Assembly (NCBI RefSeq): GCF_001577835.2
Contig: NC_029518.1
Coordinates: 34,465,462-34,529,461 of the forward strand
Source: Coturnix japonica
Taxonomy: Eukaryota; Chordata; Aves; Galliformes; Phasianidae
Direction: 5' to 3'
Length of the DNA stretch: 64,000 nucleotides
Part shown: in pieces, positions 25,799 to 35,669 of the stretch
Layout of the letters: each line of letters begins with the position of its first letter
Numbering within the stretch: position 1 is the stretch's first letter
Made by a program: the position numbers and the translations under genes
Notes under the pieces: generated by a model
The model's input: the letters and a program-made list of their open reading frames with translations, nothing else
Database searches by the model: none
What the model was told of the DNA's origin: nothing

Positions 25799-28709
25799 GT
25801 AAATAATAATAATTTTTAAAAAAAAGTGACTTTTCTACTTTTCTTGAGATGGAGGTATAGTTTTTCTTCTTGAAGCTGCAGTGGTGGAGAGCTCACCTCC
25901 TCATGTAGCAGCTGGCAGTCCACTGCTGTCGGCATGTTTTAACCCTTCCACAGCCCCAGCTCAACCCACAGCTTCTCCCATTTGTCCATAAGCCACAGTG
26001 TCCTGACACTATTGCACTGATGAGGTTCCTGTGTAAAAGAAGGCAAGGGCTGCTGGCCTGCTTGCATGCACACCTTCCCAGCGCTGAAAACCCAGCTCTC
26101 ATATCTCCTGTTCATCCAACAACCTGATCTAGACAAGGAAAATAGCAGGCTGATCTACGCTGCAGAGCAAACTTCCTGGCACAGTCCAGCAGTATTCTTC
26201 CATGAACCCTTTTCCCTGTCTTTCTTTTTTGCCCTTTGTTCAGTGCTCAGTCAGTAACTTCTTAGAAACAAGTCGCTAACTGCCCACGCTCAAAACGAGA
26301 ACAGTAACAACAACAAAAGGAATGATACAGAGGGATGACTTCAGCGAGTTTGGAAAGATCTTCTCGAATGAAACATTCCTTTACTCACACACACAAGAAA
26401 GCATCAAAATTCTCTGCGGCTGATGTAAACAGCAGAAAGAAAAAGTCATCTGGAAGGACAGGATGATTCATACCAAGGACCTGACTGGCAATATGCATCA
26501 GTGTTGAAATCCTCTGTGCAAGATGACTACATGTGAAAGCAAAACCAACGAGATCCCAGCTTTTGCCATGAGAAGCGTCATTAATGGCAGAGCAGCGTGG
26601 TTAGACTCCTAATGCCACAACCCTTGCTCATGGGAGTAACCCTTGCTCACTCACCTGACCGGTCACAGCAAAGAGCTCTGTGTCACCCAGGTGAGAATGC
26701 TTTACGTAAGGGCAGCCACAGCAGCAGGCTGGAGCATGCTCAGCTGTTGCAGCCTATCTTGCAGAAGGGGCTTTGGAGCAGGAACAGAAAGTTCAATAGC
26801 AAAAGAGAAGGGTTTTTCTCCATCTTGCCAAAACTCCTTGCTAGGGTTTTCTCGCAGAAATCCCTGATTTGAGCACTTTAGGGAGACTGGAAAGTTCAGC
26901 CAATCTTTCCCTTTATGTTAATTGTGTTGATCCAAATGGTAACAGGGCACAAAAGGCCACGCTGACTTTATGCATTGTTATGAGATACTTTCCCCTGCAT
27001 ATCTGAATCTGTTTACTTAATCTTCCAGGCCTTTACCCATGAATATTAAACTCCTTGATCACTATGCATTAGGAGTCATCTTTGCACCATCTGTTTGTAT
27101 TTGTCATCTAACCCTTGTAAATAATAAAATGTACTTTGTTCTCAAGTTCGTGGATCCTAGCAGGAGAGTGATTACCACGGAGGAAAAGTACTGTGTGAAG
27201 CTATTAGCAGCCACAGGACTCTGCTTTAGCTCCCTGTCTCCTGTCTGCCCTGTGTGAGACAAATGTACCAAGTCACAGGTTCCCTATTGTTCTCCGTATC
27301 AGCCTATTTCTGCTGCCAACGCATTCACCGCTATTACGGTCATTAAACTAAATCCAAAACCTACCCCAAAGAGTGACTGTTAGCCTCCTTAGTTTCCCTG
27401 TAGTCCCAGAAGAGGTGATTTCAGGTTCATGTCTCTGAATATGATGCAGAAAGCCTAGCTTATGTGTGTAAAACAAGCTAATAACAGAAGAGGAGTTGCA
27501 TCCCTGGATGCCAGTATTCAACTGAGAGGTTCAGCTGAGAGGTACAGGTCACAAGATGCCAGGCAAACACCAAGGGAAAAATGAAGAAAGTGCAGTCTCT
27601 ACAATACAAAATTAATCCTTGGAGTTCTGGCTGAAAACAGTGTGCAACAGGAAGAGCCTAGCCACATATTACTGAGGTTCAGCTCAACTTCACCAACTAA
27701 GACAAGTATGTTTCACCTGGGAGAGAGGCCCATAGAGACTGCAGGTCCTTATGGAAAGCCACAGCTGCTGGCAGGCACACCTCACACACCAGTATCTCCC
27801 TGCAGCTGCTGGGAGACGTGCCTGACAGCAGGCTTACGTCCATTTACATCACCCAATGAGTTGCCTCTCCATGCTCTTATAAGTGAATTTGGATGTCGGG
27901 CAACTATCACCAGTCCTCAGGCAGCTGCAGTCTATTTAAAACCTAATGGAGTTGATTAGAGAAGGGATCATTAAGGAGATGATATGGGATCATACTGTAT
28001 CTACCTGTCGTGGTGGTAGCACCAAATTTAGACAAGAAAATTGTTGCCAAGTGTTTGCTTAACTGGAAGAGCTATCTGGGCTTGGACAAGATACTACTCG
28101 CCTCTCTGCTCAGCCTTGCAAACATCCTACGCTAGGAGGTTACCTATTAAGTGATAGACAATAGATCCTTTTAATTGTTAGTGCGTTACGACCTTAGACT
28201 TTGCCCAGGTATTTAATAACACCATCTGCTGTCTAGCTCTGCAATACTATTATTTTTACATGAGGATTACTCTTCCTGCTTCACAAACAGCGTTGTAATA
28301 ACAGAGCTAAGTAAGAGCACAGCAGCGTGGTACTTACACCCTACTGTCCAAGTAAAACACACAGGAGGTGCAGCTCACCCCAAGTTTCCAGACGTATTGT
28401 CTCCAGCCTGGAAGTCTTGAAGTGCTGCAGGCCGAGGAGCTGTGGATCCAGTCTTGTGGGTTGCACTCAGGAAAAGCTCTCACCTCGCCTGAGAAAGGGC
28501 CAGGAGCGAAATCCATCCCTGTGTAGGCTCTCTACTCCTTGACTGGCTCTGCTTTTCCCATTTTCTTCCCCAAAACAACAGCAATGTTCTGCTGGCCATG
28601 AGCTAGGAGTCGCTGCACCTTCAGACTTTTTTCTCATTAATAACATGCTCTTGCAGCACATGCATTTAGTTCCAAATATTCATATTTATCTGGTTTTATA
28701 TCTGTATCT

Positions 28710-30312
28710 ACAAAGGGTCCGAGACAGACAGTGATGAGACTTTTGGCACTTTCAGCTGAAGTGCCTCTGTACCAATGCACACAGCATGGGAAGTAAGCAG
28801 GAGGAACTGGAAACCATGGTGCAATTGGAAAACTACAGTTTATTGCTATCATGGAAACATGGTGGGATGACTTACAAGAGGAATACTATGCTTGAGGGCT
28901 GTAAACTTTTTAGAAGGAATAGACAAAGTAGGAGAGGTGGGGGAGTTGATCAGTGAAAAGGAAGAGCTGGCCTCCTTGGACATGAAGAAGACTGAGGTAT
29001 TTAACAAGTTCTTTGTCTCAGTCTTCATGGTCAGTCAGGCTTCTCATGTCTCTTGTGTCCCTGAACTTCTAAGTAGGGGTCAGGGAAGCAAAATCCCTCC
29101 CAGTGTAAGAGTGGAGCAAGTCTGAGACCACCTCATGAGGCTGAATGTGTACAAGTCTATGGGGCCAGATAACATACATCCTGAAGTTTTGAAGTAACTG
29201 GCTGATGTGGTTGCCAGAAGATGTTTGGCATTGTCCCACATCACATCCTTATCTCTAAATTGAGGAGAGACTGATGTGAAGGCTGGGCTATTATGCAGAC
29301 AAAGAATTGGTTGGATGGTTGTAGCCAGAGGGTTGCTGTCTATGACTCTATGTCCAAGGGAAGACTGGTCACGAGTACTATCCCACAGGGGTCCATCTTG
29401 GGGCTGGTGCTCTTCAGCATCTTTATTGATAGTGAGACTGAGTGTACCCTCAGCAAGTTTGCAGATGATGCCAAGCTGAGTGCTGCAATTGATGCAATAG
29501 AAGGGAGGGATGCTCCCTTTGGACGTGCTCGAAAAATGGGCACATGAGAAATTAATGAAGTTTAATAAGGCCAAGTGCAAGGTTTTGCACTTGGATTGAG
29601 GCAATCCCAGATATGAGTACTGACTAGGAGTAGACTCCTTGAGAGCAGTTCTGTGGAGAAGGACTTGAGGGTCCTGATGCAAAAAAAACCACACATGAAC
29701 CAGCAGTGCATCCTGGACTGCATCAAAAAAGGGGCAGGTGATGGGGAGAGGGATGTCCTGCTCTGCTCTACCCTTCTAAGGCCCCATCTGGAGTATTGTG
29801 TCCAGGCCTGGGGCCCCCAGCACAGGAAGGATGTGAAGCTGTTGGAGCAGATCCAGAGGAGGGCCACGAAGATGATCAAAGGGCTGGAGCACCTCTCCTA
29901 TGAGGAAAGGTTGAGGGAGTTGGGCTTGTTTAGCTTGGAGAAGAAAAGGCTCCAGGGGCACCTCACTGAAACCTTCCAATACTTAAAGGGAACTTACAAG
30001 CAGGAAGGGGACTAACTTTTTACATGGTCTCATAGTGACAGGACAAGGGAAAATGGCTTTAAACTTAAAGAGGGGAAATTTAAGTTAGATGTTAGGGATA
30101 GTTTTTTATTTTTTTACTCAGAGGGTTGCGAGGCACTGGAACAGGATTCTGAGGGAGGTTGTGGATGCCCCATCTCTGGGGGTATTCAAGGCTGGGCCGG
30201 ACAGAGCCCTGGGTAGCCTGACCTGGTGGGTGGCAATTCTTCCAACAGCAGTGGGTTGGGACTAGATGGTCTTTAGTCCTCTCCAACCTAAGCCATTTAT
30301 GAGTCTGTGATA
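28710..30312 (+). mobile_element. CR1 LINE, 5'-truncated and internally deleted
   Basis: The copy carries pieces of CR1 ORF2 in order. An endonuclease segment at 28842-28871 reads IAIMETWWDD (family motif ITETWWD). It is followed by KLFRRNRQSRRGGGV (about 28903-28947) and then, after an internal deletion of most of the endonuclease domain, the linker EVFNKFFVSVF. Reverse-transcriptase motifs follow: [15 protein letters not shown] (about 29383-29427) and the catalytic FADD at 29458-29469 (usually YADD/FADD in CR1). The conserved C-terminal region [19 protein letters not shown] lies within 29765-30013. The 3' UTR block with 'gagcccrgggtagcctga'-like sequence and the final ATGAGTCTGTGAT near 30300 mark the CR1 end. 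The reading frame shifts several times, so the copy is inactive. The 5' boundary is approximate. Confidence 0.92.
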
Positions 30313-32895
30313 CCCTCCAGCTCCATTCTTCCATTAGAGCTCAGAAAAGGAGTGCTTTCCTTGGCTCTCTTTAGCAACAGAGGTCAAATATGAAACCAAA
30401 CATATGAATGCAATTAGGAGGGTATGTAAAATATGGGGGCTGGACGTCTTAACAGTGTCCGAAACAGGCAAGACTTGACATGCCGTTAGTTAAAAAGGAT
30501 TTTAAGTACTACAGGATGCTGGGCGGTGTATCTGGTTACAGCTGAAAAGAGCTTCTCAGTCTTCTGGCTGTATTATTTTTCTGGCATTTCAGGTGTATAA
30601 TTTTGATCCTGAAACCCCAGTGTGCAGGATAAAAAAAAACAAATCACCTCTTTTGAAGTAAGCGAAACCATCCTTTTGGTCCTGATGCTAGTTTTGGAAG
30701 GAGATGAGAAAAAGCTCAGATTCCTCACATACCTGCCCTGTACCAATTCTGAAGCAAAGACAATTGTATGGACAGTTATACGTGCTATCCAGAGGTGAAT
30801 GCAGCAGGTTGTGATTTTTGAATCGCTTGTAAACGGAGAAAGAGGTATAACCATACTTCATATAGTTGAGTGGGGATTCTTCTTGCTGCTTCACAAATGA
30901 CAAAGGAATGTCTAAAATCTGTGCCAAACGTATTTCCAAGAATGTACCTCTGCCCTTTACCTACCATTTGCATCTTCTTTTAAAGCTTTCCAAATGAAGT
31001 AGTAGACAACCCCTCCCCCCCCAACTAAAAACATGTGTGAGGATGTGGAAAGCTTTGAGATGTTTCCACACCCCGCTGACCTATTCATCAAAAACACATA
31101 ACTCTTGGTATAGAGCAAAATTCAGAAGGCAAAACCCTGTCTGCATCAGCTGACTTCTTTCCCCCTTAGGCTACGGGCAACCCTGGTACAAATTCAGCTC
31201 AGCAGAGCTGCTCCAGCAGCAGTGTGCCCACAGAGCTCCCCAGTGCCCTGAGGTTGGAGGTGCTGAGCAACATCAGGATTGCAGGTACCCTCCTGACTGT
31301 CTTGGGAGCCTTCTCTTTGGTGCATACCTGCATCCCATGTGCAAAGTAAAAATCATGCACACAGTGACACGTTTTCACAGCCCCTCTCTCGGGTGGTGAT
31401 TTGGCCTGGTATTATGTAAGATTTAACAAAAGATGGAGAAGACAACTATTTTAAGGAAGAATGTTAATTGAAGGCTGAGTCAGGCTGCAGCTAGTACAGA
31501 GATGTTTTTGAGAAGCTTGTACCCTTTTTCATTTGGTCTATTTTTTTTTCCTACCTAATTACAACGTGTGCAGAACTACATTTAACAATAATAGTAACTG
31601 GCAAAGGGCAGATGGATGATGAAGGTGGCTGTCCTCTTGCCCCTGGATCTGCAACTGAAGCCCATCCCAGGCTCTTGCAACTTGGCAGCTGCCACCATCC
31701 GATGGCTGCTCAGAGCTCATCCAGGCCCATTTGGGAGACTAAGTGAAATGCAAGCCCCAACCTCTGGAGAGCTGTTTAATGATAGTTATCCAGAGGAGGA
31801 GACCAAGGTTAATTGTCAATTCCAGAATGGGTGTACCAGTTATTAATTTTGCTACAGTCCTTTTTATCACCTATGAGTTTGGCTGTGCTTCCTGGTAGGC
31901 ACCTCCTTCTGGAGCTCAGCAGGGTGTTGGCGCATTAGGGATGCAGGTGAATACAAGAGGGATGACTCTGATTTTTGCAGCTCTGCTAGTGATGTTTACA
32001 AGTGTATCACTGGTGCCTAAACTTGTCAGTATTTCTCCTTAGTGTCACTGCACGGCAGTACACTATGCATAGGACTGAATACCCAAGTTGATAAAAACAC
32101 CCTATTTACCTGTTTTTACTTAGTCTAAGAGACAGCACTGAGCAAAAAGGTGAGGCTGGGGACTGAGCACAGAGCAGCACCTTTGTCCCCATGCTGGCTG
32201 CCCAAAGGGGGGATGGGGAAGGAGGCAGCGATGGCAGCCAGAAACTAATTTCACTGCACTTTATGTTTCCTCAGATTGGGGAGTGCTTTTGTTAGCTCCT
32301 GTTATGTCAGAAAATGTAAATAACATGACTGCATCGATGGGCAGAAGAACATGGTCACCCATTGAGCCGCAGTACGGTGAGCCCATGGGGTCACGGCCTT
32401 CTGGTCTTCCTGTTGGTGCTGGGCCAGGGTTGCCCAGCCATGCTAACACACCCCAGGCAGCTCCCAGCCGGTCTGTCCCCCTGTACCCCACAGACAATCG
32501 CCCATTGTGGCTTGTAGCAGAGGGCAGCCAACACGGTGTCGGTGGGAGCGTCCAACAGCTATTTACCAGGCTGAAGAGAGCAGGCGGAAGATTTTCCACA
32601 TCAATTGCCCTTTCTTCTGGCATCTGGAATCGTCCCTCTGAAGTTTTTATTTCCCTTCTGAGTGTAGTAACCTCTGAATTTCTCAAGTATTTCCATCATC
32701 TTTTCCTTGCTGTCTTTTTTTTCCACTGCTACTTGAAACGAGGGTGTGAAGTCAAGTGCTCAGTTAAAAACAGAATCATTTCCTTCTTATTTTTTTTTTT
32801 TTAAACCACACCATTTTGGCTCCAAATTGCCCGGGGTAGAGCCCACCAAAGCAGCAGAAGCTGCAGCACTGATGCTTTTGCTCACACCACTACTC
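30313..32895. other. Gene-free stretch
   Basis: No recognisable gene. A minus-strand segment around 30690-30970 is open in two frames (83 and 62 codons) and ends at a good splice-donor-like CAG|GTATGT on the minus strand, so it could be part of a non-coding transcript; no family is recognised. A 173-codon plus frame (32283-32804) overlaps a 141-codon minus frame and looks like chance in moderately GC-rich DNA. Confidence 0.5.
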
Positions 32896-32898
32896 GTG

Positions 32899-32965
32899 GA
32901 ATCAGAGAATCAGAGAATAGCCCAAGTTGGATCTTGCATGTATTCATGCACCCAAAACTTCTATG
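32899..32965 (-). mobile_element. CR1 LINE 3' tail fragment
   Basis: GAATCAGAGAATCAGAGAATAG followed by CCCAAGTTGGATCTT matches the reverse complement of the CR1 3' terminus: a few copies of the 8-9 bp terminal repeat, then the AAC-TTGGG block. Only the tail is recognisable, so this is a severely 5'-truncated insertion on the minus strand. Confidence 0.75.
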
Positions 32966-33473
32966 ACAAAAATGAAATAACCACGTCCACCTCCCCTGTC
33001 TGTGCATGGACACACACACATGCTGACAACAGGCTGCTCCATCAGTGTCCCTCTGCCAGCAGCAGTAGTTGCATGTCACAAGGCAGCATTTCTGCAGTCA
33101 GCAGCACTGGGGAGCAGTGTTGGCGGTATGCTGTGCACCATGAGCATGGCTGCTTGTCCAGCAATTGTCCTGTAGGTAAAATTAGGAGTGGCTGCTGGTG
33201 TTTGTAGCATTGTCTATAAGTCTGTGTACGTCAACAGGCTGCTCCTGATGGCAGCATTGTGTACATCAGTACTTTCTTCCCATATTAAACACAAAATGGT
33301 TGGACAGACATATTTCTTTGGGACCAGTACTGATGTGAGAGCAGGACTCTACTGCACCTCTCCCTTCCTTCCCTGCACTGTGGCACTGGGTCAGGGCTCC
33401 CCATGGCATGGGGCTCCCCTGTGGCAGGGCCCCCCGGCTGGGCATGCCCGCAGGCCACAGGCTTCTGCAGAGC

Positions 33474-33476
<3 letters not shown>
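32966..33476. other. Gene-free stretch
   Basis: Nothing coding is recognised. The last 100 bases are GC-rich and contain a small inverted repeat around CCCCATGGCATGGGG (about 33399-33413), directly before the TA microsatellite. Confidence 0.5.

Positions 33477-33508
<32 letters not shown>
33477..33508. repeat. (TA)16 microsatellite
   Basis: A perfect alternating TA tract of about 32 bases lies between GC-rich sequences. Such tracts can extrude cruciforms and are usually length-polymorphic. Confidence 0.95.
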
Positions 33509-33509
<1 letters not shown>

Positions 33510-33573
33510 CCTCGCCATGTCATCGCCGGGGTGTTCCACAGAAAGCAGGCACAAAAGGATGGTTTCTGTTTCA

Positions 33574-33594
33574 AAATAAATAAATAAATAAATA
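33574..33594. repeat. (AAAT)n microsatellite
   Basis: Five AAAT units are followed by A-rich sequence (AAGAAAGAAAAAAAAAGG). Confidence 0.9.
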
Positions 33595-33682
33595 TTAAGA
33601 AAGAAAAAAAAAGGAACGAGAAACAAACGCACGATCTGTTTTATTCTTGTGCAGCGACTGCATGACGGCAGCTCTGCAGATT

Positions 33683-33700
33683 TGTGTGTGTGTGTGTGTG
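33683..33700. repeat. (TG)9 microsatellite
   Basis: A perfect alternating TG tract of 18 bases. Confidence 0.9.
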
Positions 33701-34214
33701 ATTTGATTCTTAAATCACATTTCCTACGCCGCTATTTTTTATCTGCTTTTTGACACCGAGAGCTGCAACGCTCTCTACCAGAGAGCTGCCTCTTCTACCA
33801 GAATAGATGCAAATGCAGCAGAACCCAAATGCTGCCCATAGTGGCTCTGACCAGCCTGATTCGATCAGAAACCAAGTTAAATAAATAGGGGTCACACTCC
33901 CCGTCCTGCACTCACTGAAAGCTGTGCTTTCTCCCTCCCTGCAGCCGGGCTCTCTCCGAGCTGTGCTCCCCATGCGCAGTGTGCAAACACACAGCTCCTT
34001 GGCTTCCCACCAGTGTATATAAATATATGCAGTTATTTTTTTATTTTTTTTTTTCCTTCGCAAAACCTGGAGGCTAAAGCGAGAGGGCAAAGGAGTACGT
34101 GACTAAAACATCCAAACTTCCTCTTTCATAAGCCATCACATGATGCAGTGCAATTACAATTCCTGCCTTGTCCCTGCCAATTGCAGGCGCATTGCCTCAC
34201 CCGACAAACCCGGC

Positions 34215-34252
34215 TGTGCATGTGTGTGTGTGTATATGTGTGTGTGTATGAG
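34215..34252. repeat. Interrupted (TG)n microsatellite
   Basis: The TG tract is interrupted by CA, TATA and TATGA; total length is about 38 bases. It lies only about 200 bases before the CpG island of IRF2BP2. TG tracts can adopt Z-DNA. Confidence 0.9.
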
Positions 34253-35281
34253 TGTGGAGGCAGCAATCGCTGCAACCGCCTTGGCACGCCTCCATCTCCG
34301 GGCTGGAGAAAGAGGGCAGTGGGTGGAAGACGAAAACAAGATGTGTTTACTTAGCATGCAGGGATAAAGCGACTTTCCAGCCGGGAGGGGGTGCACGGAA
34401 CAGCCTTACAGCGCTTTGATGCTACGAGAAAGGAGGGCCGCGCTGCGGAGCCGCGTTAACCCCCGCCTGGCCGTGGGGCACGATCCGCTCGGGGCTCTCC
34501 CGGTGCCTGAATCGCATCCCAGGTCCGCAGCCCCGGGAGCGCCGCAGGCACCGCCCCGCCGAGCCCCGCAAACGTCACAGCTCCCCCGGGTGTCCCCGCT
34601 GCCTGCTCGCCCCCCCTTCCCTCCCCCGTAACCTACATAACGCGGCGGGGAGGGCCGTGCCCGCCTGCGGGACGTGGCGAGGGGGACGTTGCCCCTCGCG
34701 GTGCCGCTGTGCGGGGACGGAGCGGAACGCCCGTGCCGTGCTTGAGCTGCGCGGGTTGTGCTCGTCCGCCTTAGAGAGCGGAGGGTTTGTGGTTGCAAAC
34801 GACAGGAAATCTCGAGCGTCCTATTTCCTGCGTGCAGTGACAACAGTTAGAAAAAAAAAAATAAAGAAAAAAATAACAATACGGGCGATGGTTTTATTTA
34901 CCCACGACGCCCCTCCCGCCCGGGCCCAGTAGGGGACGGGGGCAGCCCCAGGGTCACCGGGGGGGGGTCGGGGGCGACCGAGCTCAGCGACCCCGCGGCG
35001 CTCAGCCCGCACCGCACGCGGTGACCCCGCCGGTGCCGAGCGGGAGGCTCGGGGCCGCGCTCAGCCCGCTCCGCTCCGCGTGGCCGGCGCTGGGCTCCCC
35101 CGGCGGCGGGCGGAACCCCCGGGGCCGGGCCGGGGGCGCGGGCAGAGCCGGGGCCGGGAGCGCGGCGGCGGCGTGGTTGGCGTTGTTGGGGCGGGGGCGC
35201 CCATCGCGCAGGCGCGGCGGCACTGTCGAAGAATCGAGGCGGCGGCGCGCAGAGGCGGCGGTGGCGGCTGGAACGCGGCAC

Positions 35282-35341
35282 GGCCCCGGCCCCGGCCCCG
35301 GCCCCGGCCCCGGCCCCGGCCCCGGCCCCAGCCCCGGCCCC
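35282..35341 (+). repeat. (GGCCCC)10 hexanucleotide array
   Basis: Eight perfect GGCCCC units (35282-35329) are followed by one AGCCCC variant (35330-35335) and one more GGCCCC (35336-35341). The minus strand reads GGGGCC, the motif that expands in human C9orf72, and is able to form G-quadruplexes. The array is about 330 bases before the start codon and may lie in the leader or the core promoter depending on where transcription starts. Frames through it read Gly-Pro, Ala-Pro and Pro-Arg dipeptides. Confidence 0.95.
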
Positions 35342-35430
35342 GCCCCGCCGCGCCGCCCCGTAGTAGCCAGCGAGCGGGGGAGCCGTGCGGGCGGCAGCGG
35401 CCGCAGCCCTGCGCCAGGCGCGCCGCGAAG

Positions 35431-35454
35431 ATGCGCGTCCCCGCCGCGCTGTGA
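35431..35454 (+). promoter_or_regulatory. Upstream ORF in IRF2BP2 leader (7 codons)
   Basis: ATG at 35431 in the context GCGAAGATGC (A at -3) opens a 7-codon frame encoding MRVPAAL and stops at TGA 35452-35454, about 215 bases before the main start. It is not in frame with IRF2BP2. If the transcript begins upstream of it, it would be the first good start codon met by scanning ribosomes and could dampen translation of the main frame. The transcript start is not known, so its presence in mRNA is inferred. Confidence 0.5.
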
Positions 35455-35669
35455 GCGCCGCCGGCGGAGACGGACGAGGGAGCGGCGGCCCCCGGAGCGG
35501 CTCCGCTCGCCGGGGCGCGGAAGAGGAAGGCGAGGGGGAGGGGGCCGCGCCGACGGTCCCGCGGCGCCCGAGCCGCCCCGTCGGCCGTCCGGTGGCGAGG
35601 GGCGGAGGAGGAGGAGGCGGCGGCCGGAGCCGGAGCGGGGGGCGCTCGCCGCCGCCCCGGGGCCGGGAC

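Larger units (their letters stand above)
14300..28700. other. Long gene-free stretch
   Basis: No protein domain, RNA gene or intact transposon is recognisable over 14 kb. The longest open frame is a 188-codon minus-strand frame (19335-19901) with no familiar motif and overlapping frames on the other strand; I regard it as chance. The stretch contains possible enhancer-like blocks (15225-15385 and 17640-17890), a polypyrimidine tract (19105-19215), a short (TTG)n at 23072-23087 and an AATAAA-plus-poly(A) structure ending at 25798. Confidence 0.55.
34400..35669 (+). promoter_or_regulatory. IRF2BP2: CpG-island promoter and 5' leader of IRF2BP2
   Basis: Base composition changes abruptly near 34400 from AT-rich to strongly GC- and CpG-rich, and stays so through the coding exons. 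No canonical TATA box sits close to the gene, fitting a CpG-island promoter. Visible candidate sites include a CRE-like CGTCAC near 34573, two ETS-type AGGAAAT/TTTCCTG words (34804-34830), many GC boxes and an NRF1-like CGCGCAGGCGCGG around 35206-35219. The transcription start cannot be fixed from sequence; I expect it between about 35150 and 35420. In-frame TAG TAG codons at 35361-35366 close the IRF2BP2 frame upstream, so the protein does not extend into this region by ATG initiation. Confidence 0.75.

Noticed and set aside
35385-35669. N-terminal extension of IRF2BP2 by 95 codons in frame
   Set aside because: It begins at GTG, not ATG, just after in-frame stops, and the family protein starts a few residues before the zinc finger, as the ATG at 35670 does.
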